Assembly: GCA_949840465.1 (NCBI GenBank)
Contig: CATKXE010000004.1
Span: 1-64,000 of the forward strand
Reading direction: 5' to 3'
DNA from: an uncultured Lachnospiraceae bacterium
Lineage (GTDB): Bacteria > Bacillota > Clostridia > Lachnospirales > Lachnospiraceae
Length of the DNA: 64,000 nt
Positions 16,618-24,874 of this stretch are shown here, piece by piece. Every line of letters starts with the position of its first letter. Position 1 is the stretch's first letter. The translations under genes and the position numbers were made by a program. The notes under the pieces are model-generated. The model was not told the DNA's origin. It was given only the letters and a program-made list of their open reading frames with translations, and ran no database searches.

Positions 16618-16761
16618 ATGAATATTGCAACTTTGCTCATACTCGGAATCTATATTTTGCTCGGCGGCGGTTCTACCATCATATTGGTAGGCTATCTGTT
16701 TGTTGTCATTGCGCAGAAAATCATGAATAAAATAAAATATGGCGCTTCCCTGTTCTCTTAG
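16618..16761 (+). CDS. 47-residue single-pass membrane peptide
   Basis: ATG at 16618 follows AGGAGG at 5-base spacing, and the frame runs 47 codons to TAG at 16759. It is too short for the ORF track. Residues about 3-32 are almost wholly hydrophobic (IATLLILGIYILL, then IILVGYLFVVIA with a GGG turn between), followed by a basic tail KIMNKIKYG. This is a plausible small membrane protein or regulator of a membrane partner; a KdpF-like role beside the kdpD/E-like pair is conceivable but no sequence similarity is claimed. The stop codon lies at the border of a family A repeat, so the last residues may come from that insertion. Confidence 0.6.
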   Translation: MNIATLLILGIYILLGGGSTIILVGYLFVVIAQKIMNKIKYGASLFS

Positions 16762-16824
16762 GCATACGGGCGAAGTCCGCCCGTCCCTCAGGGACATGCC
16801 ATGCGGGACGCCCTTTGGGTATAA
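16759..16824 (-). repeat. Family A palindromic repeat after the small membrane peptide
   Basis: CGGGCGAAGTCCGCCCG, GTCCCTCAGGGAC and CGCCCTTTGGGTATAA in order: the full inverted-orientation element. Directly follows the peptide stop and could act as a structured 3-prime end. Confidence 0.85.
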
Positions 16825-16831
16825 GATGTCT

Positions 16832-16930
16832 CTACAAAACCATTCCGCTTTTCCTATACTCCCCCGGCGTCACACCACTATGCTTTTTAAACATCTTCAT
16901 AAAAAACTCAGATCCCTTTCCAATTCCCGA
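16832..16930 (-). pseudogene. C-terminal remnant of an AraC-family regulator
   Basis: On the minus strand the frame reads GKGSEFFMKMFKKHSGVTP then GEYRKSG before TAG at 16832, the end of the second AraC helix-turn-helix. Upstream the frame closes with a stop after about 32 codons, and no other AraC part is seen. The rest of the gene was lost, apparently during the rearrangement that placed the GH3 gene and family A repeat here. Confidence 0.65.
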
Positions 16931-16948
16931 CTTTCTATCCTGTAAATA

Positions 16949-16981
16949 TTGACAAGATTTTACCACAATTCACAAGATTTT
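16949..16981 (+). promoter_or_regulatory. 13-base direct repeats, 20-base period, upstream of the GH3 gene
   Basis: TTGACAAGATTTT and TTCACAAGATTTT begin 20 bases apart, two helical turns, the arrangement of AraC-type activator half-sites. A TATAGAAT box follows at about 16984. The AraC remnant next door may have been the cognate regulator. Confidence 0.45.
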
Positions 16982-17067
16982 GCTATAGAATCCTCCGTAT
17001 AAATGCTACACTAAACCTATAAAAATACTAACGTTTTAATACAAACTATGGAAAAGAGGTATGATCT

Positions 17068-19329
17068 ATGGACAGAGATTTCAAATCACTCATCAGCCAG
17101 ATGACCCTGGAAGAAAAAGCCGGTATGTGCTCCGGCCTTGACTTCTGGCATTTAAAAGGAATTGAACGTCTGGGGATCCCCGGCGTTATGGTCAGCGACG
17201 GCCCTCATGGACTCCGCAAGCAGGATGACAAAGCCGACCATCTGGGCATCAACGACAGCATCAAGGCAGTCTGTTTCCCACCGGCCTGCTTAAGCGCCTG
17301 CTCCTTTGACCGGGAACTGCTGCATACATTTGGCTCCGCCATCGGAAAAGAAGCACAGGCAACGGACGTATCCATAGTCCTTGGCCCCGCGGTCAATATC
17401 AAGCGTTCCCCCCTATGCGGCAGGAATTTCGAGTACTACTCCGAAGACCCTTATCTGGCAGGCGAGATCGCCGCTGCATTTATCCAGGGCGTCCAGTCAC
17501 AGAATGCAGGAACTTCTATCAAACATTTTGCTGCAAACAATCAGGAATTTAACCGCATGAGCAATTCTTCCGAGGTGGATGAGCGGACGCTGCGCGAAAT
17601 CTATTTTCCTGCGTTTGAAACGGCTGTAAAAAAAGCGCAGCCGCAGACCGTAATGTGCTCCTACAACCAGATAAACGGCACTTATGCTTCGGAACATCCC
17701 TGGCTTCTTACGGACGTCCTGCGGGGTGAATGGGGTTTTGAAGGATATGTGATGTCCGACTGGGGCGCAGTCAATGACCGCGTTGCTGCCCTAAAGGCAG
17801 GCCTGGAGCTGGAAATGCCTTCCTCCAACGGAGCAAATGATGCAGAGATCATAAAAGCAGTCAAAGAGGGCGCGCTGGACGAGTCTGTACTTGACCTTGC
17901 GGTAGAACGGATTCTGCGCATCATATTCCACTGGACGGAGCATCGTGAAGAACAGCCATTTACTATGGAAGAAGACCATCTTCTCGCGCAGCATATTGCA
18001 GAGGAATCCATGGTGCTTTTAAAAAATGAAAATATTCTTCCTCTTGGCGCAGATGAAAAAATCGCTTTCATCGGCGGCTTCGCAAAAAATCCACGTTTCC
18101 AGGGAGGCGGCAGCTCCCATATCAACAGTTTCCGTGTTGATAACGCCTTAGACTTTGCTTCCCAAATTGGAAATGTAGACTATGCAGAAGGCTTTCCGTC
18201 CGACCGTGACTTGTACGACGAGGCGTTGGCAAAGGAAGCTGTCGCGAAGGCCGCAGATGCGGACAAGGCAGTGATCTTCGCGGGGCTTCCGGACAGCTTC
18301 GAATCGGAAGGCTATGACAGGCGGCATATGAAACTGCCGGACTGCCAGAACCGGCTGATTGCAGAAATTCTCCGGGTTCAGCCCAACACCGTAATCGTCC
18401 TGCACAACGGCTCCCCGGTGGAAATGCCCTGGCTTTCAGAGGTAAAGGGCGTATTGGAAGCATACCTTGGCGGTCAGGCCGGAGGAAGCGCTGTGGCAAA
18501 TCTTCTGTTCGGCAAGGCCAACCCGTCCGGGAAGCTGGCGGAAACCATGCCAATCAAACTCGCCGATAATCCGTCGCACCTGAATTTCGGAGACGGAGAC
18601 AAAACCTTTTATCAGGAAGGGATTTACGTCGGATACCGCTACTACGATGCGAAAGAAATGGAAGTCGCCTTTCCATTCGGACACGGACTGTCTTATACCA
18701 CATTTGCCTACAGCAATGTGGCCGCAGACAAAACAGAGATAACCGGTTCCAATACGCTCTCCGTATCCGTTGACGTCACCAATACCGGGCGCATTGCCGG
18801 TAAAGAAACCGTACAGCTTTATGTCCGCGACCTGACAGGCTCTTGCCGCCGGCCGGATAAGGAACTAAAGGGCTTTGGTAAAATTGCGCTGGAACCGGGC
18901 GAAACAAAAACCATTACCTTCACGTTGGACAAAAGAAGCTTTGCATGGTATAACACAGAGATCAAAGACTGGTATGCCGCAAACGGGACTTATGAACTCC
19001 TGATCGGCGCCTCTTCAAGGGATATCCGCTTAAAAACGCAGATCCAAATGACCGGAAGCCGCCTGCTCCCATTGAATCTACACCTGAACACCACACTGGG
19101 AGAGCTTCTGGCTGATCAACGGACAAAAGAATACGGCGTCCGTCTGATCAATAAAATGACTCAATTTTTCGGCGGTTCCTCTAAAGACGAAACGGCGGAT
19201 TCCGCAATTTCGGATGAAATGAACCAGGCAATGGCTTTGTCCATGCCGCTGCGCAATCTGGCAAGTTTTGGACTGTGCAGTAAAGAAGAAATCCAAAAGA
19301 CCCTGGATGAGTTGAAAAAAATCAGATAA
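17068..19329 (+). CDS. Glycoside hydrolase family 3 beta-glucosidase
   Basis: 753 residues, no signal peptide, so cytoplasmic. The GH3 N-terminal barrel has KHFAANNQE and the nucleophile Asp in VMSDWGAVNDR; the second alpha/beta domain follows with GGGSSHIN, and a C-terminal fibronectin-III-like domain starts at about 560 (LSVSVDVTNTGRIAGKETVQLYVRD). It releases terminal beta-linked glucose or xylose from imported oligosaccharides. The final 75 residues (KTQIQM... DELKKIR) are an extra helical tail found in Clostridial members. The start is ATG 17068 with AAGAGG upstream; the gene stands alone before the uronate cluster. Substrate specificity cannot be read from the sequence. Confidence 0.93.
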   Translation: MDRDFKSLISQMTLEEKAGMCSGLDFWHLKGIERLGIPGVMVSDGPHGLRKQDDKADHLGINDSIKAVCFPPACLSACSFDRELLHTFGSAIGKEAQATDVSIVLGPAVNIKRSPLCGRNFEYYSEDPYLAGEIAAAFIQGVQSQNAGTSIKHFAANNQEFNRMSNSSEVDERTLREIYFPAFETAVKKAQPQTVMCSYNQINGTYASEHPWLLTDVLRGEWGFEGYVMSDWGAVNDRVAALKAGLELEMPSSNGANDAEIIKAVKEGALDESVLDLAVERILRIIFHWTEHREEQPFTMEEDHLLAQHIAEESMVLLKNENILPLGADEKIAFIGGFAKNPRFQGGGSSHINSFRVDNALDFASQIGNVDYAEGFPSDRDLYDEALAKEAVAKAADADKAVIFAGLPDSFESEGYDRRHMKLPDCQNRLIAEILRVQPNTVIVLHNGSPVEMPWLSEVKGVLEAYLGGQAGGSAVANLLFGKANPSGKLAETMPIKLADNPSHLNFGDGDKTFYQEGIYVGYRYYDAKEMEVAFPFGHGLSYTTFAYSNVAADKTEITGSNTLSVSVDVTNTGRIAGKETVQLYVRDLTGSCRRPDKELKGFGKIALEPGETKTITFTLDKRSFAWYNTEIKDWYAANGTYELLIGASSRDIRLKTQIQMTGSRLLPLNLHLNTTLGELLADQRTKEYGVRLINKMTQFFGGSSKDETADSAISDEMNQAMALSMPLRNLASFGLCSKEEIQKTLDELKKIR

Positions 19330-19341
19330 ATTGCCCTCACG

Positions 19342-19382
19342 GACACTGCCTATCCTGTATGTTGGACAGGACGGGCGGTGTC
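19342..19382 (+). terminator. Hairpin after the GH3 gene
   Basis: GACACTGCC pairs with GGCGGTGTC, and inside it TCCTGT pairs with ACAGGA around a 7-base loop. There is no T tract, so termination strength is uncertain; an mRNA 3-prime end is likely. Confidence 0.55.
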
Positions 19383-19383
19383 G

Positions 19384-19768
19384 GAAAGGGATCTAAACGC
19401 GTCAGAACATCAGAGCCCTTGAGTCAAAATATGTTTTATCCTGACCCGCATATCCATTCCCAGTATGGCAATTCCATCCCGTACAGCGTCTATTTCTACC
19501 ATCAATGCAATCTGCCATATTCTGAAAATCAACAAAGAGCGGCTTCGTCTTTCAAAATATTTTCAAACAAATCCCCAAACCGTAAACCCAATTTTATTTT
19601 TAGCCGGTAGCCGCCCTAAATTTTCTGTAGAAGATTTGCAACATTTTCAAGAAGAAATCACAGGAAATTGTTTATCATCTATGCTATGCTGTATTTAAAC
19701 CAGGGAACAAAGATACAGTTCCTAAACTGAAAACAATTTAAGGATTATTAAGGAAGGAAGGATTTACC
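19384..19768 (+). other. Gene-poor stretch with a possible HTH gene remnant
   Basis: No convincing gene is present. One frame (from 19465) contains ASISTINAICHILKINKERL, which resembles the last helices of XRE-type repressors, and an adjacent frame has NSIPYS, as if a small HTH gene had been frameshifted. The pattern is too short to be sure. AAGGAAGGAAGG before 19769 is the ribosome site of the kduI gene. Confidence 0.25.
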
Positions 19769-20632
19769 ATGGAATTAAGGACAGCAGCATCCCCAAAAGA
19801 CGTAAAGCATTACACGACACAGAGGCTGAGGGAAGAATTTTTGATCCCACGGCTTTTCTTTGAGGATGAAATCAAACTGGTGTACAGCCACATTGACCGG
19901 ATCATCACAGGCGGGGTCATGCCGGTGAAAGAACAGATGACGCTGAAAGCAGGCGATGAACTGCGTGCAACATACTTTCTGGAGAGACGCGAGATGGGTA
20001 TCATCAATATCGGCGGAACGGGAAAAGTCCTTGCAGACGGCAGGGAATACACCGTTGGACCGAAAGAAGGGATGTATCTGGGCATGGGTGTGAAGGATAT
20101 TGCTTTTACCAGCATTGATCCTGCTGCCCCGGCAAAATTTTATCTGAACAGCGCCCCGGCGCACACCAGTTATCCTACCGTACTGATCAGGCCGGAGGGA
20201 CACTCTGAGGACGGCGTAGTGATCGTGAAGGACGAAAACAAGGTGGAACTCGGTTCACTGGAAGATTCCAACCACCGTACCATCTGTAAATATATCCTCC
20301 CCGGACAGGTGGAAAGCTGCCAATTAGTCATGGGCATGACAAGCCTGGAGCCGGGCAGCGTATGGAACACCATGCCATGCCACACCCATGACCGGAGGAT
20401 GGAAGTATATCTTTATTTTGAAATGCCGGATGATGCTTTCGTCATGCATTATATGGGCGAACCTGCCGAGACAAGGCACATCGTTGTCCGCAATGAGCAG
20501 GCTGTGATTTCCCCAAGCTGGTCAATCCATGCAGGAAGCGGCTCCAGAAATTATACCTTTATCTGGGGAATGGTCGGTGAAAATCAGGCTTTTGATGATA
20601 TGGACGCCGTAGCGAATCAGGAACTGCTGTAA
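19769..20632 (+). CDS. kduI: 5-dehydro-4-deoxy-D-glucuronate isomerase
   Basis: 287 residues, near the usual KduI length of about 278. KduI turns 4-deoxy-L-threo-5-hexosulose uronate, released from unsaturated uronates, into 3-deoxy-D-glycero-2,5-hexodiulosonate. Seen: GGVMPVKEQM, RREMGIINIGG, and the cupin metal site with MPCHTHDRRMEVYLYFEM (His pair and Glu) and a further His in SWSIHAGSGSRNYTFIWGM. It opens the uronate cluster; GH105 and a KduD-like dehydrogenase follow further on, giving the steps before and after. A terminator follows, so it may be transcribed separately from the isomerase at 20746. Confidence 0.95.
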   Translation: MELRTAASPKDVKHYTTQRLREEFLIPRLFFEDEIKLVYSHIDRIITGGVMPVKEQMTLKAGDELRATYFLERREMGIINIGGTGKVLADGREYTVGPKEGMYLGMGVKDIAFTSIDPAAPAKFYLNSAPAHTSYPTVLIRPEGHSEDGVVIVKDENKVELGSLEDSNHRTICKYILPGQVESCQLVMGMTSLEPGSVWNTMPCHTHDRRMEVYLYFEMPDDAFVMHYMGEPAETRHIVVRNEQAVISPSWSIHAGSGSRNYTFIWGMVGENQAFDDMDAVANQELL

Positions 20633-20653
20633 TATTGTAAGAAACTGTAAAAA

Positions 20654-20682
20654 CCGGGCTGTTCCGCGGAACGGCCCTTTTT
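20654..20682 (+). terminator. Rho-independent terminator after kduI
   Basis: GGGCTGTTCC and GGAACGGCCC pair (one G-T) around a 2-base loop, followed by TTTTT. Confidence 0.8.
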
Positions 20683-20745
20683 CCATAAGGAACTTTACAT
20701 AAATCACAGTACCTGAATACCCACATGGAGAAAAAGGAGGACGGA

Positions 20746-21558
20746 ATGAAAATTGGTGTTCGCGCCCATGACTATGGGCGGATGGAAATTGAAAAACTGG
20801 CAGAAGTTCTACACACAGAGGGCTATGACGCAGCGCAGCTTGCCCTGCCGAAAGCCTTTACCGGAATCCAGCGGTACGAGGACATCACGTCCTCGCATCT
20901 GGAACGGATCCGGCGGTCTTTCGAGGAAAACAACCTCGAGATCCCTGTCTTCGGATGCTATATGGATCTGGGCAACCCTGACCCGGTCATCCGCCACAAA
21001 GCAGTCCGTACTTTGAAAAAATGTCTCTCTTACAGCAAAGAAGCCGGCGCGAAGGTGGTAGGCACAGAGACGGCCTACCCCCATCTGAACCACAGTGAAA
21101 AGACACAGTGGCGCCCTTATATGCTGGACAGCATAAAGCGCGTCACCGAGGAAGCCGTCCGTCTGGATGTGAAGCTTGCCATTGAGCCGGTTTACTGGCA
21201 TCCTCTGGAAAATCTGGAAACCGTTTTGGAGGTCATGGACAAAGTCGGGGCGCCAAAGCATCTCAGGATGATTTTTGATGCATCTAATCTTCTGGAATTT
21301 CCGGACACAACAGACCAGAACGCTTATTGGGGAAAATGGCTCGAATATGCCGGAACTTATATCGAAGCTATGCATATCAAAGACTTTTACTTTGATCAAA
21401 ACGGCGGATATTGTCCTACTCTTTTAGGCAAAGGAGTGATCCAATACGACGCGATCTCCCAATGGCTGCATACAAACCAGCCGGAGATGTACCTGCTGCG
21501 GGAAGAAATGAATCCCGAAACGGCGCAGGCTGATATAAAATTTATGAGACAATTATAA
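20746..21558 (+). CDS. Sugar phosphate isomerase/epimerase family protein (TIM barrel)
   Basis: 270 residues in the AP endonuclease 2-like/xylose isomerase-like TIM barrel family. Metal and catalytic residues are seen in KVVGTETAYP, LAIEPVYWHPLEN, RMIFDASNLLEF, MHIKDFYF and LREEMNPETAQAD. Members isomerise or epimerise free or phosphorylated ketoses. The ORF-track start at 20725 is rejected because AAAGGAGG lies 5 bases before the ATG at 20746 (MKIGVRAHDYG). Its position between kduI and the TRAP genes suggests a sugar-acid or keto-sugar step in the same cluster, but no exact reaction can be assigned. Confidence 0.85.
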   Translation: MKIGVRAHDYGRMEIEKLAEVLHTEGYDAAQLALPKAFTGIQRYEDITSSHLERIRRSFEENNLEIPVFGCYMDLGNPDPVIRHKAVRTLKKCLSYSKEAGAKVVGTETAYPHLNHSEKTQWRPYMLDSIKRVTEEAVRLDVKLAIEPVYWHPLENLETVLEVMDKVGAPKHLRMIFDASNLLEFPDTTDQNAYWGKWLEYAGTYIEAMHIKDFYFDQNGGYCPTLLGKGVIQYDAISQWLHTNQPEMYLLREEMNPETAQADIKFMRQL

Positions 21559-21626
21559 GCATTTTCACCAAAACATTTTTCTTTTTGAGGCCAAAGCCAG
21601 ACAAAACAGACCATAAAACAAGAGCA

Positions 21627-21693
21627 ATATAGTTGTAAAATATGCAAATCACAACAATATGGTTGAAAAATCCCATTTTTTTTGTGCTAGAAT
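21627..21693 (+). promoter_or_regulatory. Promoter and operator-like inverted repeat for the TRAP operon
   Basis: TTGAAA at 21663 and TGCTAGAAT with -10 at 21688 form a promoter with an extended -10 and a long 19-base spacer. Just upstream ATATAGTTGT (21627) and ACAACAATAT (21651) form an inverted repeat, a probable regulator site. Confidence 0.5.
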
Positions 21694-21815
21694 AACATCA
21701 TAAAGTGCACGAGATACAAATTAACCAGGAAGAAACACGATACACCTGACAACGAAAAGCGGCCGCAAAAAAGCGCCGGGTTATCTAACGTTTTTTCACA
21801 CAAAAGATTGGAATT

Positions 21816-21917
21816 GCCCGCATTAAAAACCTGCTTCGCAGACGGCGGGCAAGCAACCACTTGCCATGCAAGTGGTTGCATCCAGCAGGTAACCACTTTG
21901 CTGCGCAAATTGGTTAC
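21816..21917 (+). promoter_or_regulatory. Leader RNA with three consecutive stem-loops before dctP
   Basis: Hairpin 1: GCCCGC...GCGGGC with an inner CTGC-TTC-GCAG. Hairpin 2: GCAACCACTTGC, CAT, GCAAGTGGTTGC, a perfect 12-bp stem with 3-base loop. Hairpin 3: GTAACCACTTTG...CAAATTGGTTAC. Arms 2 and 3 are related in sequence and could also cross-pair. The array ends 11 bases before AGGAGAG and has no T tract. It may be an mRNA-stabilising or protein-binding leader. Confidence 0.6.
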
Positions 21918-21941
21918 AAATTAGAAAAGGAGAGTAAAAAA

Positions 21942-22964
21942 ATGGGAAGCTTGAAGAAAAAGATTGGGATTGCGGTCTCCGCGGCCGGTCTGCTGGCAGT
22001 CGCCGTTACCTTTGTCACTGTGGTAAGCGCAAACAGCACCGACAAAGTGGAAATCCGCCTGGCGCACAATCAGTCCGCCGGGTCGGAAATTGCAGATTCC
22101 ATCGCGATGTTCGCAGATTTTGCGGCGGAGGATGAATCAAAGAACCTGAACGTCAACATTTATGCAAGCGGCGTATTGGGGACAGAAAAGGAAGAGATTG
22201 AAATGGTACAGGCGGGGATTCTGGATATGGCAAAAGTCAGCTCCAACACCCTTGGGCAGTTTGCCGACGAATACGCCATATTTGCGGTTCCGTATTTGTT
22301 CGTAGACCAGGATCACTATTACACGGCTATGGAAAAAAGCGAAAAAGTCAGGGAACTGTTCCGCTCCACAGCGGACGACGGATTTATCGCCATCGGATAT
22401 TATGCCAACGGCTCCCGCAATTTCTATCTGAAAGAGGATGCTGCCTGCACAAGCCCTTCTGTACTAAAAGGGAAAAAAATCCGTTCCATGCCCAGTTCCA
22501 CGTCCATGGATATGATTTCCTGCATGGGCGGTTCCCCGGTGCCCATGGCGGCAAGCGAGACTTACACATCGCTGCAGCAGGGGATTGTGGACGGAGCGGA
22601 AAATACCGAACTCGCGCTGACAGTAGACGGCCATCAGGATCTGGTAAAATCTTATACATACACAGAGCACCAGTATTCACCGGATATTTATATCATCAGC
22701 ACCAAAACATGGGAAAAGCTGTCTGAGGAACAGCAGGACTATCTGGTAGAATGTCTGGAGAAGACCAACGATAATTTTAAAAAACTTTACAACGGCATGA
22801 TGGAAGAAGCAATGCAGGAAGCCCAGTCCCATGGCGTTACGGTTTATCGGGATATTGACAAGTCTGAATTTATCGAAGCCGTTTCCCCCATTCACGATGA
22901 ATTTTGCGAACGCGGGGACAGCTACCGGGAACTTTATGAAGATATCCAGAAATACGCTAATTAA
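21942..22964 (+). CDS. dctP: TRAP transporter substrate-binding protein (DctP family)
   Basis: 340 residues. An N-terminal basic stretch SLKKKIGIAVSAAGLLAVA with a hydrophobic core and SAN cleavage-like site is a signal peptide or anchor. Then the DctP fold: IRLAHNQSAGSEIADSI, LNVNIYASGVLGTEKEEIEMVQAG, ALKGKKIRSMPSS-type SVLKGKKIRSM with the substrate Arg, and QGIVDGAENTE. It captures a carboxylated sugar (uronate or unsaturated disaccharide given the cluster) outside the membrane for DctQM. The ORF-track start at 21861 lies within the leader hairpins; AGGAGAG 7 bases before ATG 21942 fixes this start. Confidence 0.94.
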   Translation: MGSLKKKIGIAVSAAGLLAVAVTFVTVVSANSTDKVEIRLAHNQSAGSEIADSIAMFADFAAEDESKNLNVNIYASGVLGTEKEEIEMVQAGILDMAKVSSNTLGQFADEYAIFAVPYLFVDQDHYYTAMEKSEKVRELFRSTADDGFIAIGYYANGSRNFYLKEDAACTSPSVLKGKKIRSMPSSTSMDMISCMGGSPVPMAASETYTSLQQGIVDGAENTELALTVDGHQDLVKSYTYTEHQYSPDIYIISTKTWEKLSEEQQDYLVECLEKTNDNFKKLYNGMMEEAMQEAQSHGVTVYRDIDKSEFIEAVSPIHDEFCERGDSYRELYEDIQKYAN

Positions 22965-22979
22965 GGGGGGGCACAGAGG

Positions 22980-23459
22980 ATGAAGCTTTTAAATAAGATG
23001 ATTGAGTATATACTGGCGTTTCTTGTAATCGTCATGGTAGCCGGCTGCTTCTGGCAGATTTTTACGAGATTTATTTTAAATAACCCAAGCAAATGGACAG
23101 AGGAATTGCTGCGGTACGCGCTGATCTGGCTGACCATGCTGGGAGTCCCCTATGCATATGGGAAAGGGCAGCACATTTCCATCGGGTTTATCACAAATAC
23201 ATTTACCAAAAAGGGCGCTTTAAAAGACCAGATTTTTATTGAGATCCTTGTTTTATTCCTAAGCGTATTCGTTATGATCGCAGGCGGGATTATGGTGTCC
23301 ATGAACGCAGCCGGACAGGTTTCCCCGGCCATGCAGATTCCCATGCAGTTCTATTATATCGGCGTGCCCATCTGCGGCGTGCTGATGGTAGCCTACTCTG
23401 TGGAACGGCTCATCAGATTTTTTAAAGAATACTCAGAAATGAAAAAGGAGGGGAAATAA
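22980..23459 (+). CDS. dctQ: TRAP transporter small permease (DctQ family)
   Basis: 159 residues with four membrane segments. The family motif around the second helix is RFILNNPSKWTEELLRYALIWLTMLG, seen here in parts, with the conserved Trp-Thr-Glu-Glu. It forms the membrane complex with DctM and mediates contact with the binding protein in sodium-driven uptake. It begins 15 bases after dctP and abuts dctM (ATG directly after the TAA), so the three genes form one translational block. Confidence 0.94.
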   Translation: MKLLNKMIEYILAFLVIVMVAGCFWQIFTRFILNNPSKWTEELLRYALIWLTMLGVPYAYGKGQHISIGFITNTFTKKGALKDQIFIEILVLFLSVFVMIAGGIMVSMNAAGQVSPAMQIPMQFYYIGVPICGVLMVAYSVERLIRFFKEYSEMKKEGK

Positions 23460-24764
23460 ATGCAGTTACAAGCGGCTCTGGTATTGATCATATTATTCTT
23501 TTTCCTGCTGGCAATGAGCGTGCCTGTGTCATTCAGCATCATTACGTCAGCGCTGATCACCATTATCATGTTTTTGACGCCTCAGTTTGGAATGTTTATT
23601 TCCGCACAAAAACTGGTCAGCGGCATTGATAGTTTTACACTGCTTGCCGTCCCGTTCTTCATACTGGCAGGGCAGCTTATGAGCAGCGGCGGCATTGCCA
23701 GGAGGCTTATCAACCTGGCGATGCTCTTCCTCGGAAAAGTGCCCGGTTCCCTTGCTTTGACCAATATCGCCGGAAATGCCATGTTCGGTTCCCTGTCCGG
23801 CTCCGGGATTGCAGCTGCAACTGCCATCGGCGGCGTCATGAATCCGTTAGAGAAAGAGCAGGGATATGACGAGGGCTTTTCTGCTGCTACCAATATCGCT
23901 ACCGCGCCGGTCGGGCAGCTCATCCCTCCGACCAATGCATTTATCGTGTATTCCGCGGCAAGCGGCGGCGCTTCTGTCGCTACATTGTTCATGGCAGGAT
24001 GGATCCCTGGTCTTTTGTGGGCTTTCCTCTGTATGCTGGTTGCATTTTTATACGCCAGGAAACAAGGCTATGTAGTAAAGCGTGAAAAGCTGACCGGTGC
24101 GGAAGCGGCAAAGGTCGTCTGGGACGCCATCCCAAGCCTCCTGCTGATCGTTATCATCATCGGCGGAATCCTGTCAGGGTATTTTACTCCCACAGAAGCA
24201 TCCGGTGTTGCGGTGATTTACGCATTTATCCTGTCCGCCTTCGTATATAAAAGCATTCAGCTAAAAGACCTGAAAAGCATCCTTGTGGATGCGGCAGTCA
24301 TGACGACCATCGTTATGCTCATCATCGGCGCTTCCTCCGTATTGTCCTTCGTGCTGTCCTTCACGGGGCTGCCACAGGCAATCAGCAGCCTTATGCTGGG
24401 CGTATCGGATAACAAAATCGTCATCCTCCTGCTCATCAATGTAATCCTGCTCATCGTAGGGACATTTATGGATATGGCGCCTGCGTTGTTGATCTTCACC
24501 CCCATCTTCCTGCCGGTGATCACCAATATTGGTATGGATCCCATCCAGTTCGGTGTTATGATGGTCATGAACCTGTCCATCGGAACCGTAACGCCGCCTG
24601 TGGGAAGCGTCCTGTTTGTTGGATGCAGCGTAGCAAAACTGAAGGTCGAAGACGTGGTGTCCAAGCTGATTCCTTATTTCGCGGCAATATTGGCAGCTCT
24701 CTTATTTGTAACCTTTGTGCCTGCATTTAGCACATGGCTGCCGACTGTGCTCGGCCTCATGTAA
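23460..24764 (+). CDS. dctM: TRAP transporter large permease (DctM family)
   Basis: 434 residues, about twelve hydrophobic segments, the usual DctM size. Family signatures seen: AVPFFILAGQLMSSGGIA, GSLSGSGIAAATAIGGVM, ATAPVGQLIPPTNAFIVYS and MNLSIGTVTPPVGSVLF. This subunit is the sodium-coupled translocation path. It is the last gene of the TRAP operon; a strong hairpin follows before the convergent AraC gene. Confidence 0.95.
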   Translation: MQLQAALVLIILFFFLLAMSVPVSFSIITSALITIIMFLTPQFGMFISAQKLVSGIDSFTLLAVPFFILAGQLMSSGGIARRLINLAMLFLGKVPGSLALTNIAGNAMFGSLSGSGIAAATAIGGVMNPLEKEQGYDEGFSAATNIATAPVGQLIPPTNAFIVYSAASGGASVATLFMAGWIPGLLWAFLCMLVAFLYARKQGYVVKREKLTGAEAAKVVWDAIPSLLLIVIIIGGILSGYFTPTEASGVAVIYAFILSAFVYKSIQLKDLKSILVDAAVMTTIVMLIIGASSVLSFVLSFTGLPQAISSLMLGVSDNKIVILLLINVILLIVGTFMDMAPALLIFTPIFLPVITNIGMDPIQFGVMMVMNLSIGTVTPPVGSVLFVGCSVAKLKVEDVVSKLIPYFAAILAALLFVTFVPAFSTWLPTVLGLM

Positions 24765-24834
24765 AGCCGGCCTCACAGTGGCGATACTACGGTGGTTGCT
24801 TCCGAAAACGGTGCGTCTGTAAAACGATTTTATA

Positions 24835-24867
24835 TCCGGGGGGCATGAGATACAGGATGCCCCCGGA
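24835..24867. terminator. Hairpin between convergent dctM and AraC genes
   Basis: TCCGGGGGGCAT and ATGCCCCCGGA form an 11-12 bp stem with a 10-base loop. It sits where both transcription units end; T tracts are weak on both sides. Confidence 0.6.
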
Positions 24868-24874
24868 AGCCCTT

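Noticed and set aside
18122-18553. Minus-strand ORFs in the GH3 gene
   Set aside because: They are antisense shadows with Arg/Pro/Ser-rich composition; the GH3 motifs are on the plus strand.
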